The position numbers and the translations under genes were made by a program. DNA of 64,000 nt from Bacteroidaceae bacterium (GTDB taxonomy: Bacteria; Bacteroidota; Bacteroidia; Bacteroidales; Bacteroidaceae), in contig JAKSJB010000004.1 in NCBI GenBank assembly GCA_024398475.1, forward strand, positions 1-64,000, given 5' to 3'. Within the stretch, counting starts at the first letter, position 1; each line of letters opens with the position of its first letter. Under the pieces are notes generated by a model. It saw nothing but the letters and a program-made list of their open reading frames with translations. It did no database searches and was not told the DNA's origin. This document shows, piece after piece, positions 36,531 to 45,684 of this stretch.

Positions 36531-36558
36531 AAAAGCGTCCCACTCGGGACGCTTTTTT
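36531..36558 (+). terminator. Strong intrinsic terminator
   Basis: AAAAGCGTCC (36531-36540) with GGGACGCTTTTTT (36546-36558); short tight loop and T6. Confidence 0.92.
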
Positions 36559-36858
36559 CTTGTATGTTCCTACGATAATAGCAAATATGAGCAGTACTGA
36601 TTCTATCTCTGCCGTTACCAACGTAAGCGTCACAGTACCTGTGTTTGTTGTTAAGAAAATTTTCGTTAGTTGTGTGCTGGGCGTGGGTAAGGAGTAGGCA
36701 TTTTTCTCTTACACCTTACCAAAGAGCCGACGGAGAATGATTTTTAGTTATATCAAGTAGCAGGTGTGATAAATTGTCCTTTTTTCCACATGAATGTCAA
36801 TGAATGGTGGAAATTAGAAAAAAATGTCAAAATATTTTATTATTTTATAATAAAACCT
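36559..36858. other. Intergenic region, one weak small frame
   Basis: A 36-codon plus frame (36587-36697, MSSTDSISAVTNVSV..., ending in TAG) has no clear ribosome site. Nothing else is seen before the promoter at 36859. Confidence 0.4.
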
Positions 36859-36866
36859 TATCTTTG
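36859..36866 (+). promoter_or_regulatory. -7 box for the giant surface-protein gene
   Basis: TATCTTTG. The transcript would begin just before the leader peptide ATG at 36877. Confidence 0.6.
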
Positions 36867-36876
36867 CAAAATAAAA

Positions 36877-36936
36877 ATGAGCATAATACATCTATTCCCG
36901 TTTATTGGCCGCGGATTTATCCCGATGAAGCCTTAA
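36877..36936 (+). CDS. 19-residue upstream leader peptide
   Basis: MSIIHLFPFIGRGFIPMKP then TAA. It lies just after the promoter and 108 bp before the giant gene, within a leader that also contains GTCAACC repeats (about 36958-36985). It may be a leader peptide controlling the downstream gene, or chance. Confidence 0.3.
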   Translation: MSIIHLFPFIGRGFIPMKP

Positions 36937-37043
36937 TAAAAGCAATGGAAACGGGAACCGTTAACCTTGAACCGTCAACCGTCAACCGAAACCGGAAAAC
37001 AGAAAAGGGCAAGACTTATAAATGTGACAAATCCAGAATTGAT

Positions 37044-40000
37044 ATGAGGAAATTTCTGAACATACTACTTCTCCTGATTGCTTTTGCGCTGAATGTAAGT
37101 GTGGTAAACGCCAAGAACAGTACAGGGCAGGGTGGTTCATGTAAGGAATTTATGATGGCGATGATGGATAGTGGGGATCCTGAAAGTACTGCTACACTTG
37201 GTACTTCCGCTACTTGGGAATATGGAACATATCGTATTTACGTCGATTGGGATGCTGATCCTAATGTTCATTTATCGTTTGAAGGTTCCAATTTGTCTTA
37301 TCAGTTCTCAGACGGACATAATACTATACAATGGGGATTTCAAGTTGCATATAGCAAGAATGATATGCCAAAAGAACTCAGTATTGATGTTAGGAGTATG
37401 AGTGATCTAGATAATTCATTGGGTACATATAAATTTATCATCAAGCCTAACAATGGTTCATACATTTGTGAATATTATGGAAAAGTTTCTGGTGGTGGAA
37501 CCTCTACTAAACCTCAAGCACCAACATTCAATGCCCGAAGAGCGACAAGCGGGGATTCTTCCGATGACACTTTTGGGCCAACTCCAGAACAAAGGATTTA
37601 CATCACCAATCACGAAAATGAAGCAAAGATATATTACACTACAGATGGTTCAGATCCAGATGCCAGTTCCATGGAGTACTCTGGAGTTATCGCCATACAA
37701 CCAGATAATTTCCCTAATTACGAGAACATTGAAAGTATAACGATTTCGGCTGTTGCAATCAAAAACGGAATCGCCAGTGACATCGTAAGACAACAATACT
37801 ACAAAACAAGTCCTGCACCGGTTATCACTTTTTCGAATAATCAAATTCAGATTACATCACACCAAGACTGTTACCTAACCATCGACAATGGTACAGGAAA
37901 TTATGAACGGCAGAATTCCTCGTCATATACCATAACGCCAAGTGGTACGATGACAGTATCTGTACGATGCATTGAACAAAACAAGTTGTTCAGTAATATA
38001 GCAACTTATACATATCAAGGAACGACTCCTGTCGCTGCGCCTACGATCGATGAAACGCTGGCTTACAACAAAGACGGCTTATACAATTTCTATACTATTA
38101 ATAATGGAGCGTCTGGATTAACAGTTAAATATACTACAGACGGAAGCGACCCGAAAAATAGTGGCACATCATTGTCATTCACTGATGCTTCAAAACGACT
38201 AAACAAATCAACATTAGATATTGTCGGTGACTCTTTGCAAATTATTGCTATCGCAAAAGACAATAATGGAAATTACAGCAGTACCACCAAACGTACATTC
38301 TATAAGACAGAAATGCCTACATATACAGACAATGGGACATCTGTCACATTTCATGCAACATCAACAAAAAAAATATACATTAAAGTCGATAATGCCACAA
38401 GTTGGGACGGAAGTTACACGTCAGACAAAACATACCAAAAAAGCGACTTTCAAACAATTCAAGTTGTTGCTCTAAGTAGTGATAATAAACACTTATATAG
38501 CGACATCTTAGTATATGAAAACAAAATCACAACAAAAAGTGCAACGCCAATAATAAAGTATCTCGAAGATAATACCGCTACTCCTAATCGGAAGTACATC
38601 CTTGTTGAACAGCCAAATACCAATGCTACATATACAGGCGCAAGATATACTACAGATAATACTGCTCCTTCTGAAACTAATGGATCTGAAACTACATCAG
38701 AGGGAAATTATCCTCGTGTAGTGACTACGAACCCAACCAACGGCATCACATATAAGGTTATAGCAAAAGAACAAGACGAAACTTCTGTTTCCTATTCATA
38801 CAGCGACCCGGTAAGTTTCACTTATAACAGCGCAAACATTCCTGTTATTTCATGTGAAAATAATACTGTTACAATCAGCAATCCGGGAAATTTTTATAAG
38901 ATTTATTATACTAAAAATCAAGCCGATAATAATTTCCATTATGCGGATGATTCCAGCACTCCATATACAAGAGCATTCACTATTGACGAAAATTCGATAG
39001 TCTGTATTTATGCTATACCTAACGGTATCATAGATTATGTTGTTGAGGTAAAGCAAAATTGTGAATATACCACACCTGCTTCTAAACCTGCAGCCCCTTC
39101 TATCTCCATTAATCATGGATTAGACGATGCCGACTGTACTCCACCTGAAGGTCGATTAAATTGTGAGGGCGTGATTGACGGTTGTACAATCAATGCCTTG
39201 AACAACTACATATACATTTCAACAGAAACAAATGATGCTAAGATATATTACACTACAGACAACAGCGACCCAACAGACAACACGAATGCCAATAGACATG
39301 AACTTACAAATGGAAAATTCATATTTGACATCAATCAGACCGGGTATGACGCAAAGACCAGTCTTACAGTCAAAGCTGCCGCATTCAAAGACAATGTTTA
39401 TAGTGATGTAAAAAACGTAACTTTCAACAAGAGCGGCACTCCAAGTATCAGTAGAAGCGACAATACTGTAACAATAACAGCAACAGGCTATACTTGGTTG
39501 GCATATAAGCCAAATGCAAGTAGCCAATGGATCAGACGTATTGATATTACAAAAACTATTAGCAATTACACAGACGGCACTCAAATTTCAGCTGTAGCTG
39601 CTACATCGGGCTGTCTTCTCAGTAATCCAGCTACTTATCCGACTTCTCAGCAGACTTCTGCTCCGTCAATCACTTGCATCAACAATGTGGTAACGATTAC
39701 TAATAATAGTGCTGATCCTAATGCTACCATCTATTATTCTACTGATGGAACTACTATACCTACATATGACAATAGTGGAAATCCTGGAACAAATACATAT
39801 AAATATACCGACCAATTCACTATTCAATCCACTTGTACAGTAAAGGCAATTGCCGTGGCAAGCGGAAAGACTGCAAGTGAGGTGGCAAGTCTGCTTTGCG
39901 CTTATCAGGATCCCCCTACAATAACACATAATCAGGCTGACAATACTGTTTACATATACGGAGGTCCCCAGGTTGCTGTGTATTATTCTACAGACAACGG

Positions 40001-43000
40001 ACAGAGTTGGAACAGCCGGAATCAGAGTGTTACCCTGAATATTCCTGAAAATGGAAGTCTGACGGTACAGGCTTATTCAGAGACGAGCCAATCCGGTCAT
40101 ACAATTACAAGTAACATTGTCTCAGGAGGTCCTTATAACTATGTGGCACCGGCTTCGGATATATGGGTTCCTACGAGTTCGGGTGCAAAGACAGGTACTT
40201 TTACATGGATACAAAAAGTAACGTTTAATGACCATGTGATAAACCTGAACTTCGGTGATGCCATTAAAAACGGAAACGCTTTGTATTTCAACTGTTCTGC
40301 AATTACGGATAACAGTACTTGGAAAGTGGAATTTGAATATGGCAGCGGACAATGGACCTCAATTGACAATGTTAAGTATTCTTCGGGCGGACACAATGTG
40401 TATTACGACGAATGGCTGAGGAATAACAGCATTCAAAAGTCTTCATTTACGGGAAATGTACGCATCAGAGTTGATTCACCTACTGCCGGTACAATGACTA
40501 TAAGTGATGCGGGCATTATTCAATACCCTGCGGTAAACACTACTCAAAAATGCGTGGAAACGGGTTATACCGACTGCTATCTCACGACCTTTACTCCATT
40601 TGACTTCCTTGATGCCACAATCTCCGGTTTTCGTGGTGGCAATTATAATTACTTAACAGGTGTATTTAGTAGGACAGATGCCAACAACAAGTATTTTGAA
40701 ATTCCTGTCAGCGGGTTGAAAGTAAAGAACATCAAAAGGCTCGTGCTAAATTATAGTGACCCGAATGAAACTGCAGGCACCAAAATTTTAATCCTGAGGG
40801 ATAGTAATGGAAAGGACATAGTAGCGACATGGACAAGTGATTGGACAAACACAGATAATACAACAGACGAAACGGATATCAGCAGCATCCGAGTCATTCT
40901 GATTGCCAAAAATGGTAGCGAAAAGCCTCTCAACTTCACCATAAATAATCTGAAAATGTATCTGACGGGTGTCGGTACTTTGCCTACAAGTGGAGATTGG
41001 GATTATGGAACTTGGACGCAAGGATCTGATGGTGCAAATACAATCATACAGATATACGGTAACTCCGCAAAAATACTACGATATACTGTTTCAGATACAA
41101 GGGGGCAGAACGAACCTACTGAATCTTCAGGTACTGAGATTATAAATCAAAACTCAGTCGATGTTCCTGTATCTACATTGGCAGATGGTACACATTATGT
41201 TCAACTATATGTTGTTGATTATTCCAATCCACCTTTGCCTTTAGGTGTCTATACCTGGAAAGTGACCAAGAGCGGGAACGACTATACTTACGAATATTTG
41301 GGTAAGAATGAGAAGGCTCTGGTTGTGGAACTTGATGATAATTTTGAGTTGATTGATGGTGAGCCTGACTATGATGATCATTTCTTGATTTCGGGAGAGG
41401 CAGGAAGTGTGATTCATTATATTTTCAAATATGAGGATTCGTCTTTGGGTGGAATGGCAACAATTACCAGTGGTACGGTTACGTTGGCTAATGATGGTAC
41501 AGGTAGTATTTCATTAAATACTATAAATGCCCCTGTCTCCTTTAATAGTTCAAATCCTCTGGTTCTTGAAGTTTATTCAGAAAAAAATGGTCAGACTTCT
41601 CCAACAACTACTTATCAGTTTGTACGTTCTGCCGTAGCAAATCAGGGGCAAATAGGTAATACCATAACTTTTGAAGCATTGGATGGTGATGCCGACGGTT
41701 TGGAATACTTCTATCAGTATTGGGATTACACGCAGGATGCATTTGTATGGAGTGAGAAAAAGACGGATATCAACTATACTTTTGATTTTACGGTTGCTAC
41801 TTCTCCAAAATCAATTACAACCATTTCCAAGCAAGCAGGAATGTTGAAGGCTGGTACACAGGCACTTGATATCCTGCAGTTTGAAAAACCTGATGTTCCG
41901 AATATCACTTATGATGAAGGAACTGGTAAGGTTACTATTTCTACTGATGAAGAAGGTGCTGCACAATTCCCTGTGTATCTCATATACACAACTGACGGAA
42001 GTGAACCGTCATTTACTGTGAATGGCATAGTTCCTGAAGCCGGTAATGACAATACGGTTGTTTTTGAAGGAAACTCTACTGAGTTCCCTATTTCAGAAAC
42101 CACAACCGTAAATGCCTTGGTATATTGCGCAAATGCTTCTAAATATTATACCCCCACCAGCGTCCTTGCAACTGATACATTCACAATCGCTTCAGAATGG
42201 ACAGATTGGGAACCTTACGGAAGGGGAACTTGGAACGATCCATACTACTTCATAAATGGAGCATCTGTAAATGTATATGTACGTACAAATCTGAGCAATC
42301 CAAATAAAAAGCAAATAAAGGTAGATAATTTGGCTGGTGGATTTGACGATCCTAATAATTTTAGTGTTGAAAGTGGTAAAGAAAATCTCATTTTTGATTG
42401 GAATATTGCAGATAACAACTCATGTTCAGTTGACAAAATATATACTGGCATCACGGATTTGAATCCTTATATTTATAGCGATTATATATGGTTAATTCCT
42501 GCAAGAGACAATCAAGTAGCGGCATATAATAACTGCACTAATAATGGCGAATACAATCCAAAAACAGATACTTATACTCTTAATTTTTATTATCATCATT
42601 CCAAATCTACTGATAAACCAAATATCACAAGTTCCTCTAGTGATTTACAACTTGTTTCTGCAACCCTCAAGATGGAAGGTATGTGGTTGGGTGATATGGA
42701 GGAAGATGACAATGATTATTCGGCTGTTCAGTATTCATATATGCCACAACTTTCTCAATATACAGTTGGATTGGTGAAGATTGATAGCGAAAATCCGAAC
42801 TTGTCATTTACAGATGGTGTATGTCGTATTGAACTGGATGAACCAGATGGCGTTGAAGAATTCTTTGAGAATAGCGACAACTTTGTCGGTGACACAATCC
42901 AAGGTCGAGGAGACACAGTTGTTAATAACACGAACTATACACAATATATCGCTTTTGGTGATCATAAAGCATTCAAGATGCTTGACCAGTTCACTATTAC

Positions 43001-44573
43001 CGATGAAGGTGCGTACTATATTGTTGTAGCGCGCCAGGTGTCAAATGGTGACGGCACATACTCCTATACCGGAGCATACCAATATATGCCGGTATATTTT
43101 AGCCCTTCCAATAATTGGGAAGTTGTGGGTGCCAGAACTTATAAAGATGATGTTGTGGGAGGTTCTTTCCACTATAAAGACCCTAATGATAAAGATACAT
43201 ATATTGGTCCTACTACATATAAAGTTTTGGTTGAAGAGAATATAAACACTCCTGGATTGTTCCGAGTTAAGAACATGTATTTATATCAGGAAGAAGGGCT
43301 TTCATACGATCCGACATATTGGTGGTACACATATCAAGGTGAAGATGCCGGCAGAAGAAATGTTTACTTCTATATTGATGCCACAAATGCCGATAGTGTA
43401 AAACTGTTCCCTAACGAATTCTACGCACAACCTTTAGGTATCGATTATGGATATGGCGAAATGATGCTCATCAGTTTAGGAAATGGAGTATATGAAGATG
43501 GGTATATCAAATTCAAGAACGACCGAATTGAAGATGGTGAAGATGGTTGGGATGGTATGATTTATGAATGGGAAGATTGTAGGCAAAATGGGTTTGAATA
43601 TGATGGTACTTATGTTTTTAATTGGAAATATACCAATGCAGACATAAATCCTGTCAATCGTTTCTACCTCCAAATCTCACTTCCTTATCCATTGTACGAT
43701 GGCACCCCTTATACTGTGGATGATATGACTGCGGTAAATGACGATGATGAGGAGAAGGATGATGATGTGAAAGATGATGAGGATTCAAATTATGAATGGA
43801 CGATTCCTAATGGTGGTCGCCACTTGGATGTAACATACGACCGTATTCTTTCCAACGTTTGGGGTACAGTAATGTTGCCTTGCAAATTCGAAGCAAGTGA
43901 CTTGAAACTGAAGGTTGACGGAGGTGAATACAGCGAGGATGCCGGTTTCAGCCTGTATGAACTGGTCGGACAGGTTGGCTCTCAGTTGAAATTCTCGTTA
44001 TTGGATTCCCAAAAGGCTGAAGCCAATACTCCTGTGGTTTTCAAGTATCAAGGTTTACTTCCAAATGATGCTACTCTCAGCATCGACATAAAGGACACGA
44101 AGGTTGTGGCTGTTACTCATGTTACCGAACCTACTGTCTATCGAGACAGCCAGTTCTATGTCGTAAACTGTAACGGTTGGGAACTTCTCGGCACTTATAC
44201 ACCTGTGGCTATAACTGACAATGAGCATGAGAACGATATGAAGAGCGGAGGCAGCCAATTGGAGAGGTATGGATATGAGGTTATTAAGGATTATCCTCTT
44301 GACCAGTCATATTTCATCAACGGTAACAAGGTGAACCAGGTGGATGGCGGAATACGTGTAAGGCAATACCGTTCGTTCATTTACGACGCAACCAGCAGCG
44401 GCATCAAGAGTTTCTCAGTATTCTTCGATGATGAAAAGCCGGATGCTGTCGGCAGTATCAACCATCGACCTGTCAGCCAATATGGTGGAAGGGTAAACCT
44501 TGCAGGTCAGAGAGTTGATGACAATTTCCGCGGAATAGTGATTGAAGGGGGCAGAAAAAAGTTCGTAAGATAA
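37044..44573 (+). CDS. Giant secreted surface protein with chitobiase-like repeat domains
   Basis: 2509 residues from MRKFLNILLLLIAFALNVSVVNA, a clear signal peptide; the frame is open 80 codons upstream, but that part holds the promoter and leader. At least seven beta-sandwich repeats carry a chitobiase C-terminal-type motif, (I/K)YYTTDGSDP (about residues 199, 361, 533, 733, 897, 979 and 1646). An Asp/Glu-rich stretch (NDDDEEKDDDVKDDED) lies near 2233-2250. The C-terminus (VNLAGQRVDDNFRGIVI...GRKKFVR) resembles the type IX secretion tail of Prevotella proteins. Very Asn/Thr/Ser-rich. A role as surface adhesin or glycan-binding protein is inferred. Confidence 0.85.
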   Translation: MRKFLNILLLLIAFALNVSVVNAKNSTGQGGSCKEFMMAMMDSGDPESTATLGTSATWEYGTYRIYVDWDADPNVHLSFEGSNLSYQFSDGHNTIQWGFQVAYSKNDMPKELSIDVRSMSDLDNSLGTYKFIIKPNNGSYICEYYGKVSGGGTSTKPQAPTFNARRATSGDSSDDTFGPTPEQRIYITNHENEAKIYYTTDGSDPDASSMEYSGVIAIQPDNFPNYENIESITISAVAIKNGIASDIVRQQYYKTSPAPVITFSNNQIQITSHQDCYLTIDNGTGNYERQNSSSYTITPSGTMTVSVRCIEQNKLFSNIATYTYQGTTPVAAPTIDETLAYNKDGLYNFYTINNGASGLTVKYTTDGSDPKNSGTSLSFTDASKRLNKSTLDIVGDSLQIIAIAKDNNGNYSSTTKRTFYKTEMPTYTDNGTSVTFHATSTKKIYIKVDNATSWDGSYTSDKTYQKSDFQTIQVVALSSDNKHLYSDILVYENKITTKSATPIIKYLEDNTATPNRKYILVEQPNTNATYTGARYTTDNTAPSETNGSETTSEGNYPRVVTTNPTNGITYKVIAKEQDETSVSYSYSDPVSFTYNSANIPVISCENNTVTISNPGNFYKIYYTKNQADNNFHYADDSSTPYTRAFTIDENSIVCIYAIPNGIIDYVVEVKQNCEYTTPASKPAAPSISINHGLDDADCTPPEGRLNCEGVIDGCTINALNNYIYISTETNDAKIYYTTDNSDPTDNTNANRHELTNGKFIFDINQTGYDAKTSLTVKAAAFKDNVYSDVKNVTFNKSGTPSISRSDNTVTITATGYTWLAYKPNASSQWIRRIDITKTISNYTDGTQISAVAATSGCLLSNPATYPTSQQTSAPSITCINNVVTITNNSADPNATIYYSTDGTTIPTYDNSGNPGTNTYKYTDQFTIQSTCTVKAIAVASGKTASEVASLLCAYQDPPTITHNQADNTVYIYGGPQVAVYYSTDNGQSWNSRNQSVTLNIPENGSLTVQAYSETSQSGHTITSNIVSGGPYNYVAPASDIWVPTSSGAKTGTFTWIQKVTFNDHVINLNFGDAIKNGNALYFNCSAITDNSTWKVEFEYGSGQWTSIDNVKYSSGGHNVYYDEWLRNNSIQKSSFTGNVRIRVDSPTAGTMTISDAGIIQYPAVNTTQKCVETGYTDCYLTTFTPFDFLDATISGFRGGNYNYLTGVFSRTDANNKYFEIPVSGLKVKNIKRLVLNYSDPNETAGTKILILRDSNGKDIVATWTSDWTNTDNTTDETDISSIRVILIAKNGSEKPLNFTINNLKMYLTGVGTLPTSGDWDYGTWTQGSDGANTIIQIYGNSAKILRYTVSDTRGQNEPTESSGTEIINQNSVDVPVSTLADGTHYVQLYVVDYSNPPLPLGVYTWKVTKSGNDYTYEYLGKNEKALVVELDDNFELIDGEPDYDDHFLISGEAGSVIHYIFKYEDSSLGGMATITSGTVTLANDGTGSISLNTINAPVSFNSSNPLVLEVYSEKNGQTSPTTTYQFVRSAVANQGQIGNTITFEALDGDADGLEYFYQYWDYTQDAFVWSEKKTDINYTFDFTVATSPKSITTISKQAGMLKAGTQALDILQFEKPDVPNITYDEGTGKVTISTDEEGAAQFPVYLIYTTDGSEPSFTVNGIVPEAGNDNTVVFEGNSTEFPISETTTVNALVYCANASKYYTPTSVLATDTFTIASEWTDWEPYGRGTWNDPYYFINGASVNVYVRTNLSNPNKKQIKVDNLAGGFDDPNNFSVESGKENLIFDWNIADNNSCSVDKIYTGITDLNPYIYSDYIWLIPARDNQVAAYNNCTNNGEYNPKTDTYTLNFYYHHSKSTDKPNITSSSSDLQLVSATLKMEGMWLGDMEEDDNDYSAVQYSYMPQLSQYTVGLVKIDSENPNLSFTDGVCRIELDEPDGVEEFFENSDNFVGDTIQGRGDTVVNNTNYTQYIAFGDHKAFKMLDQFTITDEGAYYIVVARQVSNGDGTYSYTGAYQYMPVYFSPSNNWEVVGARTYKDDVVGGSFHYKDPNDKDTYIGPTTYKVLVEENINTPGLFRVKNMYLYQEEGLSYDPTYWWYTYQGEDAGRRNVYFYIDATNADSVKLFPNEFYAQPLGIDYGYGEMMLISLGNGVYEDGYIKFKNDRIEDGEDGWDGMIYEWEDCRQNGFEYDGTYVFNWKYTNADINPVNRFYLQISLPYPLYDGTPYTVDDMTAVNDDDEEKDDDVKDDEDSNYEWTIPNGGRHLDVTYDRILSNVWGTVMLPCKFEASDLKLKVDGGEYSEDAGFSLYELVGQVGSQLKFSLLDSQKAEANTPVVFKYQGLLPNDATLSIDIKDTKVVAVTHVTEPTVYRDSQFYVVNCNGWELLGTYTPVAITDNEHENDMKSGGSQLERYGYEVIKDYPLDQSYFINGNKVNQVDGGIRVRQYRSFIYDATSSGIKSFSVFFDDEKPDAVGSINHRPVSQYGGRVNLAGQRVDDNFRGIVIEGGRKKFVR

Positions 44574-44581
44574 ATTACCTG

Positions 44582-45157
44582 TTATATTCCAAGTATGTTC
44601 TTTACCAATGGCAATACTGCCGACTTGAGAACCTTCTCGTTGAGTTGATGCTCGCCGTCGAATCGCTGCGCATTTGTGTAGTACTTGCGGAAAAGGTCGT
44701 AGGTGTTGCACGAAGTGTCGTGAATACCGAACAAGCCATACGTATTCTCAAGGTCGAACGGTGTGATTCCCTTAAACTGCTGTCGCTCCATGTTGTTGAA
44801 ATGCTGGATGATGTCCTTGGTTATCCTAAAGGTTTTCTGGCTGTCCTTACGGCCGTTGAGGAACTTATGTTCACCTGTCTTCAGAACCTTTGACATTCGG
44901 GACATATTGAATGCCGGATTCACGCATATCTTTCTGAAACCGAACATCTGCTGGGCATACATCGCACCCATTGACGTTCCTATGATCAGGTCGGGGTTCT
45001 CTTCCTCCACAAACTGACGGAGATATGGCAATGCTTCTTCCGGATCAACGGGTATGTCCGGTGCAACCACCTCAATTTCGGGCAGGATCTTCCTCAGCAG
45101 TTCAACTGTGCCACTTGCACCCGATGATGCAAATCCATGAAAATAGGCTATCTTCAT
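44582..45157 (-). CDS. YqiA-like alpha/beta hydrolase (UPF0227 family)
   Basis: 191 residues. It begins MKIAYFHGFASSGASGT, typical of the family. The nucleophile elbow is IIGTSMGAMYAQQ (GxSxG with Ser), with later Asp (GIHDT) and His (DGEHQL) completing the triad. Homologues are esterases acting on short acyl esters. The gene overlaps the thioredoxin stop by 4 bp (ATGA), so translation is coupled. Its 3' end lies only 8 bp from the stop of the convergent giant gene, with no terminator between. Confidence 0.88.
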   Translation of the reverse strand: MKIAYFHGFASSGASGTVELLRKILPEIEVVAPDIPVDPEEALPYLRQFVEEENPDLIIGTSMGAMYAQQMFGFRKICVNPAFNMSRMSKVLKTGEHKFLNGRKDSQKTFRITKDIIQHFNNMERQQFKGITPFDLENTYGLFGIHDTSCNTYDLFRKYYTNAQRFDGEHQLNEKVLKSAVLPLVKNILGI

Positions 45158-45663
45158 TTCAGTTCCTCCCTTATCATGTCATTTCCTGGAAATCCTATGT
45201 GCTTGTTGAGTACCTTGCCTTCCTTATCTACGATTACGTATGTTGGGATTCCATCTGTATTGAACTGATTGAGCAGCGCATTCCACTGAGCATCCGTGAC
45301 GTAATAGTGGTCACCATTGATTTTTGGATACATCTTCTGCCAGGTTTCCTTTGGGCTTGTTTCTCCTGTCACATATACAAACACAACATCATTCCATAGT
45401 TCTTCCTTCAACGGTTCGATGGTTTTCATTGCTGCACGGCATGGGCCGCACCATGTTGCCCAGAAGTCAACAAGGATTTTCTTTCCTTTGTACTCCGAGA
45501 TGATGCTGTTGAAAATTTCCGTACCTCCCAAGTGGCTGTCAATTTTCCTTACTGTTGCTTTCTTCTCGCTTTGTTGTGCAACCGGCTGTTGGGGTTCGTT
45601 GCCTGCATTAACCGATAGCGTAAGTGCTGCAAGCATGATAAATGATAAAAATACTGATTTCAT
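45154..45663 (-). CDS. Exported thioredoxin-like protein (TlpA/ResA type)
   Basis: 169 residues with a signal peptide (MKSVFLSFIMLAALTLSVNA). The active site is FWATWCGPCRAAMKTIEPL (CGPC). The cis-Pro loop DGIPTYVIVDKEGKVL fits the family. The 30-residue insert between the active site and the central strand is typical of TlpA-like proteins. It acts in periplasmic disulfide reduction. It is followed by the esterase gene with overlapping codons. Confidence 0.9.
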   Translation of the reverse strand: MKSVFLSFIMLAALTLSVNAGNEPQQPVAQQSEKKATVRKIDSHLGGTEIFNSIISEYKGKKILVDFWATWCGPCRAAMKTIEPLKEELWNDVVFVYVTGETSPKETWQKMYPKINGDHYYVTDAQWNALLNQFNTDGIPTYVIVDKEGKVLNKHIGFPGNDMIREELK

Positions 45664-45684
45664 ATTATTACTGATTTCAATTTT

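Larger units (their letters stand above)
36004..36558 (+). ncRNA. Candidate structured transcript of about 550 nt with a small-peptide frame near its end
   Basis: Runs from the promoter at 35966-35997 to the terminator at 36531-36558. Features in order: TACTTA/TAAGTA pairing around 36043-36060; about six GTTTGATTAG-like repeats (36150-36255); a GGGGT...GGTC/GACC...ACCCC hairpin (36278-36306); and a CTTAC/GTAAG stem (36325-36350). The element AAAGGCGTAAG occurs twice (about 36049 and 36341). The last part holds a 25-codon peptide frame. I do not recognise it as RNase P, tmRNA, 6S or SRP RNA. Confidence 0.45.

Noticed and set aside
28388..36600. A suppressor tRNA with CUA anticodon in the island
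   Set aside because: I looked for a tRNA-like fold with T-loop sequence and found none; it could lie elsewhere in the genome.
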